Positions 7,905 through 16,664 of a DNA stretch of 64,000 bases are shown here, in pieces (the stretch's first letter is position 1; the number at the start of each line of letters is the position of its first letter). The notes beneath the pieces are model-generated. The model had not been told where the DNA came from. It saw only the letters and a program-made list of their open reading frames with translations, and ran no database searches. The DNA comes from Paracoccus albus (lineage in GTDB: Bacteria; Pseudomonadota; Alphaproteobacteria; Rhodobacterales; Rhodobacteraceae). The translations under genes were made by a program, and so were the position numbers. The stretch covers positions 2,626,501 through 2,690,500 of the forward strand of contig NZ_CP115775.1 of assembly GCF_027913035.1 (NCBI RefSeq). The letters are read 5' to 3'.

Positions 7905-8945
7905 TCACGAGATCATGAACCCGCTGACATCCTCGGGGGAGATCTGTACACGAATCTTCGCCCGCAGCGCATCCAGACCGACGCTCATGAGATCGTCGTT
8001 GAAATCCCCCAGCATGGGCGAGAGCGTGATCGCCTCGATCCCGGCCTCATAAGCCCGGTCCACCAGCCGATCCCGCGCGCTGTCGCCTGCCGGATCGTTG
8101 TCGCGGACGATATAGAGCCTGCGCAGATGCGGCGGGAACAGGATGGCGGCGAGATGCCCGGCCGAAAGGGCCGAAATCATCGGCATCGTCGGCAGTGCCT
8201 GACGCAGCGAGAGGATGGTCTCGATCCCCTCGCCTGCCGCCATGACATCCCTCGCACACCCGAACCGAACGCCGTGCCCGAGCAGATTTCCCATCGCCTT
8301 TCGCGGCGGATCGACAGGTGCTTTCCCGGAGCCGTCGCGCTTGAGCCAGGTGCGATGTGCCCCGGTGATTATGCCGTCGAGGTCAGTGACGACGGCGATC
8401 ATGGCGGGCCATGTCTCGGTCGCTCCATCGCCCTCGGGCCGCCAGTAGCAATTCGGATGGAAACGCAAATTGGCGGTTTCGCGCAGATCGGTAATGCCGC
8501 GATTGCGCAGATAGGTCGCTGCAATTGAGCCGGCCAGCGGTTGCGTCATGCGCCAGAGGCGGCGGGCCGCCTCGGAGGAGCCTGATGGTGCTGGCGGTTT
8601 TCCGGACCGGCGGGACCGTGGCCCCGGTTCGGGATGCTGCAGGCTGAGAAAGCGCCGGGCTTCCTCGGCAATATCGAAAAATTCGACCAGCCCGAGGCTG
8701 TCGCGAATGACATCGAGCAAATCGCCATGCTCCCCGGTGGCGGAATCTGTCCATTTCCCCGCCGCGCCCTTGCCGGCCTCCGATCCGGTCAGACGCACGA
8801 ACATCGAACGTCCCGGCGTGTTGCGCACATCGCCGACCTGCCAGTAATTGCCCTGCTTGCGCCCATTCGACAGATAATGGCGGCACACAGCCTCGGCCTC
8901 ACGGCCAAGACGCTGCGCCAGCTCCGAAGCGTTGAGACGCGCCAT
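7905..8945 (-). CDS. toprim domain protein (primase/helicase-like)
   Basis: A 346-residue protein. The N-terminal 90 residues contain a DUF7146-like region (AAGKWTDSATGEHGDLLDVI). The C-terminal half is a toprim domain with the acidic residues in AAGEGIETILSLRQ and IVRDNDPAGD. Proteins of this type are putative DNA primases of plasmids and integrative elements. The start ATG (8945-8943) shares one base with the stop of the upstream methylase/helicase (TAATG), so the two are translationally coupled and probably work together. The frame extends upstream to 9476, but that part is antisense-like and not conserved. No helicase domain is fused to it. Confidence 0.9.
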   Translation of the reverse strand: MARLNASELAQRLGREAEAVCRHYLSNGRKQGNYWQVGDVRNTPGRSMFVRLTGSEAGKGAAGKWTDSATGEHGDLLDVIRDSLGLVEFFDIAEEARRFLSLQHPEPGPRSRRSGKPPAPSGSSEAARRLWRMTQPLAGSIAATYLRNRGITDLRETANLRFHPNCYWRPEGDGATETWPAMIAVVTDLDGIITGAHRTWLKRDGSGKAPVDPPRKAMGNLLGHGVRFGCARDVMAAGEGIETILSLRQALPTMPMISALSAGHLAAILFPPHLRRLYIVRDNDPAGDSARDRLVDRAYEAGIEAITLSPMLGDFNDDLMSVGLDALRAKIRVQISPEDVSGFMIS

Positions 8946-11900
8946 TACGCCGCCTCCCGCTCGGAGATGTGCACGATCGGGAAACGCTCGAGGAGTTTGG
9001 CCGTGACCTCCGGGCCTACTGCCCCGACCGGCACGAAGAAACGCAGCTTCCAGGAAATGATCTCGCTGAAGAGGCCATAGGCCCTGAGCCGCTCGCGCAT
9101 CGCATCGGTGAAGCCGCAAAGTTCGATCCGGTTTGCGCCCATGACACGGGACCGGCGCAGTTGCAGCCCTTCGGCAAGATCGAGGATCGTGCGGGTTTCG
9201 ATCAGCGCGGCATAGGCCGCATCGGGCGTGATGCTGGTCGCACCCCCCATCGCAGAAGCGGTTGCAGCCCATGCCGGCGACACGCGGCGACCGATGATCC
9301 TCTCGCCCTCGTCGGTCTGAAGCCGATAGACGCGGGCGGAATCCTGCGGCAGGCGTTTCCAGATCGGCAGCAAAAGCCCCGTCACCATATGCAGGATGCT
9401 GTCTGTGAACTCCGGGACCTCGGCCAGTTCTGCCTCCCAGGCGGCGGTGAATGTGGCCTGCTCGGCCTCGACCCAATGAGTTTCATCTATCGCCCGCACG
9501 GAGATATTCATCGCTTCCATGGGCCGGATCAGCCGCACGCGCCGCTCGATCTCGCCATCATCCAGCATGATGCTGGTGGTCGGGATCTGCACAGCGGCGC
9601 GACCAGATCGTTCATTGACGAGCAGCCTCGCGCGCGGGTCATCCAGTTCCGCCAGCGCCGCTTCCAGCACCACCGGCTGATTGCGCTTGCGTTCGGTCAG
9701 GGTCAGAAGCCAGGTTTCCGCGCCCGTGCCAGGATGGGTATGGATTACTTGCCGGTCGGTGACGATGAAGCTCTCAGCGTGCAACGTCTCCAGCCCCATG
9801 TCATAGGCGCCGGAGGCCATCGCCCCGTCGATTCGAGCTTGCAGAAGCTGCTCGAAGGCCGAGAACAGGATGCCCTGCAACTCGCTGGTCAGGGCCAGCA
9901 GCCGATTGAGGAAGGTGGTGATCGGCGGCAGATCGTCCTTGATGCCATTACTGTCCATCAGCTTCAGACCGGTGGCGGATTCAAACCGCTCCAGCGAGCA
10001 TCCTTCGACCTTGCCGCGCACAATGAGAAGATAGAGCTGTCGCAGCGCGTCACGGGCATAGGGACTTTCCAGATTGTCCTCAGGGCGGAAGAGGCCCTGA
10101 CCGCCGGTCTGTCGCTGACCGCGGGTGATCGCGCCCAGCGTATCGAGGCGGCGGGCAATGGTCGACAGGAAGCGCTTTTCCGCCTTCACATCTGTGGCGA
10201 TGGGCCGGAAGAGTGGCGGCTGCGCCTGATTGGTGCGGTTGGTGCGCCCCAGCCCCTGAATGGCGGCGTCGGCTTTCCAGCCCGGCTCCAGCAGATAATG
10301 CACCCGCAGCCGCTGGTTTCTGGCGGAAAGTTCGGCATGATAGCTGCGCCCGGTGCCGCCGGCATCCGAGAAGATCAGGATGCGCTTCTGATCATCCATG
10401 AAGGCCGAGGTTTCGGCAAGGTTGGCGGAGGGAGCCCGGTTCTCGACCGCCAAACGCGCCGCCGGACCTTCACCCTTGCGCACGATCCGGCGCGAACGTC
10501 CTGTCACCTCGGCCACCATATCGGTGCCGAAACGCTGCACGATCTGATCAAGCGCGCCGGGAACGGGCGGTAGGCTGGCAAGCTGCTCGATCATCTCGTC
10601 ACGCCGGGCGACGGCTTCGCGGCTTTCGACGGGCTGGCCATCGCGGAAGACGGGCCGGGACGAGAGGTTGCCTTCGCCATCGGTGAAAGGCTCGTAAAGC
10701 TGGACCGGGAAGGAATGCTGCAAATACGAGCCGACATATTCCCGTGGGGTAATGTCCACGGCAATATCGTTCCATTCCTCGGTCGGGATCTCTGCCAGCC
10801 GGCGTTCCATCAGCGCCTCGCCGGTCGAGACGATCTGGATCACGGCGGCATGGCCTGCCTCCAGGTCGGATTCGATGGACCCGATCAGGGTCGGCGTTTT
10901 CATCGAGGTCAGCAGATGGCCGAAGAAGCGCTGCTTGGTGCTCTCGAAGGCCGAGCGAGCGGCGGATTTCGCCTGCCGGTTCAGCGTGCCTTCGCTGCCA
11001 GTGATGTTGGCGGCTTCCATGGCTGCGTCGAGATTGTTGTGAATGACGGCGAAAGCCCCGGCATAAGCATCATAGATGCGGCGCTGTTCGTCGGTCAGGC
11101 GGTGCTCGACCAGCTCATACTCCACGCCGTCATAGGAGAGCGAACGCGCTGCATAGAGGCCGAGCGATCGCAGATCGCGGGCCACCACCTCCATGGCAGC
11201 CACGCCGCCGGCCTCGATCGCCTCGACAAACTCGGCGCGGGTCTGGAACGGGAAACCCTCACCGCCCCAGAGCCCGAGCCGCTGCGCATAGGCGAGATTG
11301 TGAACCGTGGTAGCGCCGGTCGCCGAGACATAGGCCATGCGCGCATCCGGCAGCGCATGCTGAAGCCGCAGCCCGGCACGTCCCTGCTGCGAGGCGGCGA
11401 CATCGCCGCGTTCGCCCTTGCCGCCACCGGCATTCTGCATGGCATGGCTTTCGTCGAAAATGATGACCCCATCGAAACCCTCGCCCAACCAATCGACGAT
11501 CTGGCGCACACGCGAAACCTTTTCGCCACGCGCGTCGGAGCGCAGCGTGGCATAGGTTGTAAACAGGATGCCCTCCGACAGCGTGATCGGCTTGCCTTGC
11601 GGGAAGCGCGAGAGCGGCGTGACCAGCAGCCGCTCCATGCCGAGAGCCGACCAGTCGCGCTGCGCATCCTCGATCAGCTTGTCGGATTTCGAGATCCAGA
11701 CCGCCTTTCGCCGCCCGCGCAGCCAGTTGTCGAGGATGATCCCCGCCGATTGGCGTCCCTTGCCCGCACCAGTCCCGTCACCAAGCATGAAACCCCGGCG
11801 AAAGCGGACAACGCCCGCAGCATCCTCGGGTGCAGCACTCACTGTGTCGAAGGTTTCGTCCACGGTCCAGGCACCGGCCAGATGATCAGCATGGGCTTCG

Positions 11901-13264
11901 CCGGCATAGATCACGGTCTCCAGCTGCGCATCCGACAGACGGCCATGGATATCGGCGGGGAGCATCGGCCGGTAGGAGGGCTTGGGCGGCGCAACTGAGG
12001 CCATGGCGGCGGATTGCACCAGCCTGGTCGGATGCGGCGCAGCGCCCGGAATGCGCAGCGATTGCAGCGCATATTCCTCATAGATCGCGTCGGAGAGATG
12101 CGCGCCGTCAGGCGGCGTCCAGTCCACTGTCTCATAGGCGAGCTCCACGCCCCCGGGATCGTGGGCCGTAGGGGCGCCAGGCCGGGATGCGGCACGGGCG
12201 AGATAGCCCCGCACCGTCTTCGGCGTGGTGGCCGAAGCGGAGGCGACCGCCGTTGGCAGCGCCACCGGCAACCGCATTGGCACTTCAGCTTCGATCCAGC
12301 CGAGCAGCGTCGCGATATCGGGCGCAATACCCTTTGATGCCTGGAAAATGGCCGGATCACCGGCGGGAAGCTTGTCGATCACTGTCAGTCGTGTGTCGAA
12401 CGTCGTGCCGTGTTTTGCATAGACCGCACCTTCGATAGCCGCGGTGAACACCACGCGGCCGCGCTTCTGCAAACGGGTGAACGCATCGCGCCAGGCCGGA
12501 GCATCGGGGCTGAAATTTGCGCCAGTGATCGTGACCAGCCGCCCTCCCGGCGCAAGCCGGGCCAGCGCCGAGGCAACATGCCGGTAGGCTGCATCGGCCA
12601 CACGGCCGCTGACATTGGCCATGACCGAGAATGGTGGGTTCATCAACACCACAGACGGCACCGCGACCGGGGACAGATGATCATCAATTTGGGAGGCATC
12701 GAAACGGGTGACAGAAAGGGCCGGAAAGAGAGAGGACAGAAGATCGGCGCGGGTATCGGCGAGTTCGTTGAGGATCAGCGAACCGCCCATGGTCTGCGCC
12801 AGGATCGCCAGAAGGCCGGTGCCCGCCGATGGCTCCAGCACCCTGTCATCAGGTGTGATCGCAGCTGCTGTCAGAGCGGCAAGGCCCAATGGCAGAGGGG
12901 TGCTGAATTGCTGGAAGGTCTGGCTTTCTTCAGAACGGCGGGTCTGGCTCGGCAACAGTGCCGCGATCTTCGTCAGGTGATCCAGCCGCGCCACAGGGGA
13001 TTTCGCCTTGCTAAACAGCGCCTTTCCGTATTTGCGCAGAAACAGGACGGTGGCCATCTCGCAGGCCTCATAGGCCAGCTTCCAGTCCCAGGCGCCGCTG
13101 GCATCAGATGCGCCAAAGGCCTTTTCCATCGCATCGCGCAGGATCGTGGCGTCGACGCACTGGCCGCGTTCAAGATGGGGCAGCAGGAGATTGGCAGCAG
13201 CCAGGATCGCGGGCGCAGCCGCCAGCGGCGTGACCGGATCGGTCACGGGAGACGAAATATTCAT
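8945..13264 (-). CDS. strawberry notch-like helicase with an N-terminal methyltransferase domain
   Basis: A 1439-residue protein with two enzymatic parts. Residues about 120-300 form a class I methyltransferase with SAM motif EPSAGTG (144-150) and the N6-adenine/N4-cytosine active-site motif NPPF (209-212). Residues about 430-1100 form a superfamily 2 helicase of the strawberry notch type, with Walker A GDGTGAGKGRQ (495-505), DESH box (604-607) and a motif VI-like GLGRTNRTNQ. The remaining C-terminus is the SNO C-terminal domain. Such proteins are hallmark cargo of large plasmids, phages and ICEs and may modify or remodel incoming DNA; their exact role is not established. The gene is coupled to the toprim gene by TAATG. 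Confidence 0.92.
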   Translation of the reverse strand: MNISSPVTDPVTPLAAAPAILAAANLLLPHLERGQCVDATILRDAMEKAFGASDASGAWDWKLAYEACEMATVLFLRKYGKALFSKAKSPVARLDHLTKIAALLPSQTRRSEESQTFQQFSTPLPLGLAALTAAAITPDDRVLEPSAGTGLLAILAQTMGGSLILNELADTRADLLSSLFPALSVTRFDASQIDDHLSPVAVPSVVLMNPPFSVMANVSGRVADAAYRHVASALARLAPGGRLVTITGANFSPDAPAWRDAFTRLQKRGRVVFTAAIEGAVYAKHGTTFDTRLTVIDKLPAGDPAIFQASKGIAPDIATLLGWIEAEVPMRLPVALPTAVASASATTPKTVRGYLARAASRPGAPTAHDPGGVELAYETVDWTPPDGAHLSDAIYEEYALQSLRIPGAAPHPTRLVQSAAMASVAPPKPSYRPMLPADIHGRLSDAQLETVIYAGEAHADHLAGAWTVDETFDTVSAAPEDAAGVVRFRRGFMLGDGTGAGKGRQSAGIILDNWLRGRRKAVWISKSDKLIEDAQRDWSALGMERLLVTPLSRFPQGKPITLSEGILFTTYATLRSDARGEKVSRVRQIVDWLGEGFDGVIIFDESHAMQNAGGGKGERGDVAASQQGRAGLRLQHALPDARMAYVSATGATTVHNLAYAQRLGLWGGEGFPFQTRAEFVEAIEAGGVAAMEVVARDLRSLGLYAARSLSYDGVEYELVEHRLTDEQRRIYDAYAGAFAVIHNNLDAAMEAANITGSEGTLNRQAKSAARSAFESTKQRFFGHLLTSMKTPTLIGSIESDLEAGHAAVIQIVSTGEALMERRLAEIPTEEWNDIAVDITPREYVGSYLQHSFPVQLYEPFTDGEGNLSSRPVFRDGQPVESREAVARRDEMIEQLASLPPVPGALDQIVQRFGTDMVAEVTGRSRRIVRKGEGPAARLAVENRAPSANLAETSAFMDDQKRILIFSDAGGTGRSYHAELSARNQRLRVHYLLEPGWKADAAIQGLGRTNRTNQAQPPLFRPIATDVKAEKRFLSTIARRLDTLGAITRGQRQTGGQGLFRPEDNLESPYARDALRQLYLLIVRGKVEGCSLERFESATGLKLMDSNGIKDDLPPITTFLNRLLALTSELQGILFSAFEQLLQARIDGAMASGAYDMGLETLHAESFIVTDRQVIHTHPGTGAETWLLTLTERKRNQPVVLEAALAELDDPRARLLVNERSGRAAVQIPTTSIMLDDGEIERRVRLIRPMEAMNISVRAIDETHWVEAEQATFTAAWEAELAEVPEFTDSILHMVTGLLLPIWKRLPQDSARVYRLQTDEGERIIGRRVSPAWAATASAMGGATSITPDAAYAALIETRTILDLAEGLQLRRSRVMGANRIELCGFTDAMRERLRAYGLFSEIISWKLRFFVPVGAVGPEVTAKLLERFPIVHISEREAA

Positions 13265-13274
13265 GTCGGAAAAC

Positions 13275-13341
13275 CTCGGGAGAGCGGGAACAGGAAAGAC
13301 GGGCAGCGCTCTCTCTGGGCTGACCCGGCTTACCCGACCCC
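13275..13341 (-). promoter_or_regulatory. structured leader of the methylase/helicase gene (family 2)
   Basis: On the minus strand a GAGAGCG arm and a CGCTCTC arm enclose a loop of about 22 bases, and a ribosome-binding site (GAGG) follows the stem directly, 10-14 bases before the ATG. The same arrangement occurs before the DUF6878 gene at 16155-16226. It may modulate translation; this is inferred from similarity alone. Confidence 0.5.
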
Positions 13342-13600
13342 GGCGAAGCTCTGACTCTGGAAGGACAAGCCCAGACAGACCATGCGCCCGGATTGACCCG
13401 GCGCAGCCCGCGCAAGGGATCGTCGCCCGAAGGGAGGAGACTGCCGCGCAGGCTCCCGTCGTTCACGACCAGAGCCTGGTCACGGCTTGCCGGGAGGCGC
13501 CAAACATAGCGTGGTTCCAAGGCCCAGTGAACCCTATGCTGTCAGGCACAAAGCAGGGAAATCATCCCGAGCAGCACGCGACTGTTCATCGAATCTGACT
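13342..13600. other. intergenic stretch without a supported gene
   Basis: GC-rich sequence between two minus-strand genes. I see no coding pattern and no clear terminator. It probably contains the promoter of the methylase/helicase operon. Confidence 0.5.
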
Positions 13601-14245
13601 TCATCCGAAACGACGCCCGGCTTCGGTGAAGGTGTATCTGTTGGCAACGATGGCCCCATCAACCACCTCATCCGAGGTGAGATAATCGTATTCCCGCTCA
13701 AGCTGGCGGTACAGCCAGCGGGCCAGATCACGCAGTGCCTCGATGAGCAATCCCTCGGCATCGACGGTCATGTCCTGATATGTTGGACTGTCTCTCTCAA
13801 CCGAAATCGCCATGCAATATTCGTGGTAATAGCGACCCCGATGGCTGAGATCGGCGCAAAGCTCGTAGAAATTGCGCCGCTGAACGGCCTGCAAAGCATC
13901 GGCGATACGGTGTAGTTCCGCGTCCTGCGGCGCATATTCCCTGATCCGGCGCGGCGCGCCCTTTCGATAGGAATACCGCGATTCAAAGCAGGCGCCATCC
14001 CCTTGCGACCAGAAGCCCGTAAACCAGATGCAGGGGTCTTGACGCATGCCGCCACCCATCAGGCGAACGGATCGGGTCTTGAGATCAAGGCCGATGATTT
14101 CCGCGATGCGTTGGAAATCTTCATAGACGGCATCAAACCAGTCATAATCAAACCCGCCTTCGCGATACCAGGCGCGAGCCGCATCCTTTGCCGCGTCGGA
14201 CAGTTCATCAAGGCGGTAGACTGTCGTTTCGATGACCTCACTCAT
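13601..14245 (-). CDS. conserved island protein of unknown function
   Basis: A 214-residue, acidic, aromatic-rich protein with no signal peptide or membrane segment. The start is taken at 14245 (MSEVIETTVYRLDELSD), because upstream residues are not protein-like and the ATG overlaps the upstream stop by eight bases, a translational-coupling layout. The wording AKDAARAWYREGGFDYDWFDAVYEDF and IWFTGFWSQGDGACF resembles a widely distributed family sometimes labelled antitoxin of a toxin-antitoxin stability system. I cannot confirm that label, and no toxin partner is adjacent. Confidence 0.75.
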   Translation of the reverse strand: MSEVIETTVYRLDELSDAAKDAARAWYREGGFDYDWFDAVYEDFQRIAEIIGLDLKTRSVRLMGGGMRQDPCIWFTGFWSQGDGACFESRYSYRKGAPRRIREYAPQDAELHRIADALQAVQRRNFYELCADLSHRGRYYHEYCMAISVERDSPTYQDMTVDAEGLLIEALRDLARWLYRQLEREYDYLTSDEVVDGAIVANRYTFTEAGRRFG

Positions 14246-14654
14246 AAGGATCGCCTCCGGCCAGCACGGTGGCAAGCCAGCCATCGGTGTAGATCCAGTC
14301 CACCGTCTCGCCGGTGGCCAGATCGAAAACATGGGCGCCGCCGCCGAACCCGTCGATTCTCGGGCGAGAACAGGTGCAAGCATATTGCATCCCCCATAAT
14401 CCGGTCAGGCCGAATTCGGCGGCGCAGCGTTTGACGAACTGGATGACATGCTCGGGATCGCCACTGCCATCGTCGCGCATCCAGAGCTGCGTGCCGCCAT
14501 GCTCGGGCTGGATCGACAGCAGAAAGCCGTCCGAGGGCGGGTCTTCGGCGGCGTTTTCATCCGCCAGTGCATTGTAAAGTTCCAGCGCGCGGGCAACGTG
14601 TTCGGGCGTGCCCACGTCCAGCAGGCAGGAGAAATGGGTGAAGTAATCGGCCAT
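14238..14654 (-). CDS. conserved island protein of unknown function
   Basis: A 138-residue protein starting at 14654 (MADYFTHFSCLLDVGTPEHV). It contains GLWGMQYACTCSRPRIDGFGGG, a wording seen in small plasmid and ICE proteins of alphaproteobacteria, and a C-terminus GETVDWIYTDGWL. It is probably soluble and cytoplasmic. It overlaps the downstream gene by eight bases, so the two are likely co-translated. I do not recognise a catalytic motif. Confidence 0.75.
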   Translation of the reverse strand: MADYFTHFSCLLDVGTPEHVARALELYNALADENAAEDPPSDGFLLSIQPEHGGTQLWMRDDGSGDPEHVIQFVKRCAAEFGLTGLWGMQYACTCSRPRIDGFGGGAHVFDLATGETVDWIYTDGWLATVLAGGDPYE

Positions 14655-14693
14655 GGCGGCCTCCATGTAAGGCGAAGCGAGAGAAGAAAGGGG

Positions 14694-15218
14694 TCAAGCG
14701 GCCAGCGGCTGGCGCAGCAGCGTGGCGGCGGTTTCCCGCCAGAGCGGATCGACCAGTCGGCCATCAAGCGCGGCGGCGCGGAACCGCAGGGCCTGCGCCT
14801 CGGCGGGCGCATCGCGATCCAGCGCCACCATGGCCTGCGCCCGCAACTGGCAGGCTTCCTGCACGACATGACGGGCCTCGGCATCCGAGGCGACCGGATT
14901 GCACCAGACCAGCCCCGCAAGCGTGATCCGCCCGGCAAGGCAGAGCCGCTGCTGGCCATCCATGAGGATCAGAAGGTTTGGCGTGAAACCCGGCAGGAGA
15001 TCGGCGCGGATGCCGCCCTGCTGCCCCCGGCGCAGGGCGCAGGCCATGACCTCCCCAACCGCGCGGAACCGGCCGAGCAGGATGGAGGTCTGAACCGGCC
15101 AGACACCAAGGTCGGGGTCATGCGCAAGGGCTTCCCCCGCGCAAGACAGGCTGAATGGACAGCCAGCGGCCGTCACAGGCGTCACGCCGATTTTGATACG
15201 GGAAACATGGGTGTTCAT
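14694..15218 (-). CDS. hypothetical protein with a structured leader
   Basis: A 174-residue protein starting at 15218 (MNTHVSRIKIGVTPVTA). It has many alanines and arginines, no membrane segment and no motif I recognise. The start is supported by GGAGG nine bases upstream, which lies inside the 3' arm of a strong hairpin also found before the ArdC and ParB genes. Its place in the same minus-strand series suggests a shared regulatory regime. Function unknown. Confidence 0.65.
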   Translation of the reverse strand: MNTHVSRIKIGVTPVTAAGCPFSLSCAGEALAHDPDLGVWPVQTSILLGRFRAVGEVMACALRRGQQGGIRADLLPGFTPNLLILMDGQQRLCLAGRITLAGLVWCNPVASDAEARHVVQEACQLRAQAMVALDRDAPAEAQALRFRAAALDGRLVDPLWRETAATLLRQPLAA

Positions 15219-15225
15219 GGCAAAA

Positions 15226-15282
15226 GCCTCCGCGACGGGCGGCGGAGGCCTTTCCTCCACCCTTGCAACCCGTCACGGAAAC
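15226..15282 (-). promoter_or_regulatory. Shine-Dalgarno-sequestering leader (family 1, copy B)
   Basis: The arms at 15269-15279 and 15229-15239 form an 11-bp stem with one G-U pair; the loop contains a second hairpin (GGAGG-loop-CCTCC). The downstream arm CCCGTCGCGGA runs into GGAGG, the ribosome-binding site of the 174-residue protein. The arm sequences are identical to those before the ArdC gene. Confidence 0.6.
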
Positions 15283-15300
15283 CCCGGCCTGCCACTGCCT

Positions 15301-15663
15301 CTATCGCGCCGCCATCGCCGGATCGACCAGCGCCTCGATCTTTTGCGTCCGGCCCATCCACGGCTCCGACCGGATGGCGCGTGCCCAGTCCGCGAAGCTG
15401 GGAATGAAGCCCAGATCCTCGCGCACATGCTGCTTGCCCACCCAGCGGGTCGGGATCACCCGGCCCGTGGAGAGGCTGAGTATCGGTCCAAAAATCGTCT
15501 CCAGCATGAACACGCCCTCGGCATGATGGCGAAGCGCGCGATGCCGGAAATCCGCTGTGATTTCCTTGCTTTGATCGAACCACGCATGCAGAGACATGAA
15601 GTCATAGACCTCGCCGCCCCATTTCTTCACCGAGGACAGGGAATGATGATAAGGATGCGCCAT
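15301..15663 (-). CDS. DUF6915-like protein
   Basis: A 120-residue protein starting MAHPYHHSLSSVKKWGG and containing DFRHRALRHHAEGVFMLE and EDLGFIPSFADWARAI. I recall this wording as the DUF6915 family, small histidine-rich proteins of unknown role on alphaproteobacterial mobile elements. The ribosome-binding site AGGACGGAAAG lies inside the end of the upstream DUF6878-like gene, which overlaps it by 62 bases, so the pair is an operon. The dense His residues (HPYHH, HHAEG) could bind metal; that is inference. Confidence 0.75.
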   Translation of the reverse strand: MAHPYHHSLSSVKKWGGEVYDFMSLHAWFDQSKEITADFRHRALRHHAEGVFMLETIFGPILSLSTGRVIPTRWVGKQHVREDLGFIPSFADWARAIRSEPWMGRTQKIEALVDPAMAAR

Positions 15664-16147
15664 CTTTCCGTCCTAAGAAGGTGTGTTGATGGGAGTCGGC
15701 GGCAGTGTAGCGCTCGTTATAGTCGAGCGTGATTTCCCGTTCCGCCACGTCGAAGGTGAATTCGCCATAGGTGCCGTCGTTGTTCTCCCAGCCGCCATGG
15801 GTTTCCGCGAGGAAGTCATAGGCAAGCTGTTCGACGGCCTCGGCGACCGTCATGGCCTGTTCAACGATCGCGTCATCGCCCCAGCTGGTGGTAGCGATGA
15901 TGATCTGCGCCTCGGGCAGGTTCACGGTCTCGCCGCCGGTGAGCGCCGAGATATCCTCGACCTGGCCGCTGTCGCCATAGCCATCGAAGGTGACGATGAC
16001 CTGCGTGACGCCGACGGCAACCAGCGTATCGAACAGGGCGGTCTTGTTGGCCGGGCGGAGGATGGCGGCGCGGGCCTCATAGGCGGCGTGATCCGCCTGA
16101 ACGCGCGCCATGGAGGCGGCGAAGTCGAACGGTTTGGGATCGGTCAT
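15602..16147 (-). CDS. DUF6878-like protein
   Basis: A 181-residue protein starting at 16147 (MTDPKPFDFAASMARVQ). The core has TQVIVTFDGYGDSGQVEDI and LAETHGGWENNDGTYGEF followed by ITLDYNERY, typical of the DUF6878 family of mobile-element proteins with no known function. Relatives as I recall them end near the HQHTF position; here the frame continues about 23 residues into the next gene, so the original stop may have been lost. The ribosome-binding site CGGAGATCCCGC follows a hairpin leader like that of the methylase/helicase gene. Confidence 0.78.
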   Translation of the reverse strand: MTDPKPFDFAASMARVQADHAAYEARAAILRPANKTALFDTLVAVGVTQVIVTFDGYGDSGQVEDISALTGGETVNLPEAQIIIATTSWGDDAIVEQAMTVAEAVEQLAYDFLAETHGGWENNDGTYGEFTFDVAEREITLDYNERYTAADSHQHTFLGRKDGASLSSFPVLGEEMGRRGL

Positions 16148-16154
16148 GCGGGAT

Positions 16155-16226
16155 CTCCGGGAGAGCGGTGAAAGGATGAACCGACCGGCGCTCTCTCAAA
16201 CCGATAGGCTCGCCCCCTCCCGACCC
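16155..16226 (-). promoter_or_regulatory. structured leader of the DUF6878-like gene (family 2)
   Basis: GAGAGAGCG and CGCTCTCCC arms with a pyrimidine-rich loop; the Shine-Dalgarno CGGAG follows the second arm directly. It is closely similar to the leader at 13275-13341. Confidence 0.5.
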
Positions 16227-16292
16227 GCCTTTTCCTCTCGCGGCCCCGGCGGAATCGCACCGCCGGGCGCGGGGATGAGGCGCTGTTGCGCC

Positions 16293-16457
16293 TCACTCGA
16301 ACGGATCTATTTCCAGCCGAACCATGTCGTCATCGCCATCCCATTCGGCGGCTGGGCATGCGGCATGGGTGCCGTCCCCGGCCTGGAACACGACGATCTC
16401 GACCATCAGCGTGGCGGCGAGGCTGGCGGCGAAGGCGGTGACATCTGCGTAGGACAT
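16293..16457 (-). CDS. 54-residue hypothetical protein
   Basis: A short protein (MSYADVTAFAASLAATLMVE ... DDDMVRLEIDPFE) starting at 16457 with a good ribosome-binding site (AGGAGCCGAACAA). It is probably soluble, with a helical N-terminus and an acidic end. A decayed copy lies head-to-head at 16665-16800, homologous in leader, start region and the final MV-LEIDP block, which supports it being a real gene. A GC-rich hairpin (16245-16252 with 16260-16267) follows its stop. Confidence 0.65.
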   Translation of the reverse strand: MSYADVTAFAASLAATLMVEIVVFQAGDGTHAACPAAEWDGDDDMVRLEIDPFE

Positions 16458-16537
16458 TTGTTCGGCTCCTGTCTTGGAGGCGGAGGACCATCCCCCGCGT
16501 GACAGGCGCCCGATGTGTCTGACGGGATCTGCAATCA

Positions 16538-16555
16538 CCCTCGGGTCCCCGAGGG
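16538..16555. repeat. perfect 8-bp palindrome between divergent gene copies
   Basis: CCCTCGGG-TC-CCCGAGGG lies close to the midpoint between the start of the 54-residue gene (16457) and the start of its inverted decayed copy (16665). It could form a cruciform or serve as a shared operator. Confidence 0.6.
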
Positions 16556-16664
16556 CGGCACGCTTGCGTAGACCGACCCCCTGCGGGTTGACTGCAAAGA
16601 AACGGATCAGACCAGGGTTTGCGATTGGACGCGGGGGAGGACATTTGCATCAGACAGGAGTCGG

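Noticed and set aside
8969..10573. A 534-codon plus-strand open frame inside the SNO helicase gene
   Set aside because: It is antisense to a clearly conserved protein and has no recognisable domain; long antisense frames are common at this GC content.
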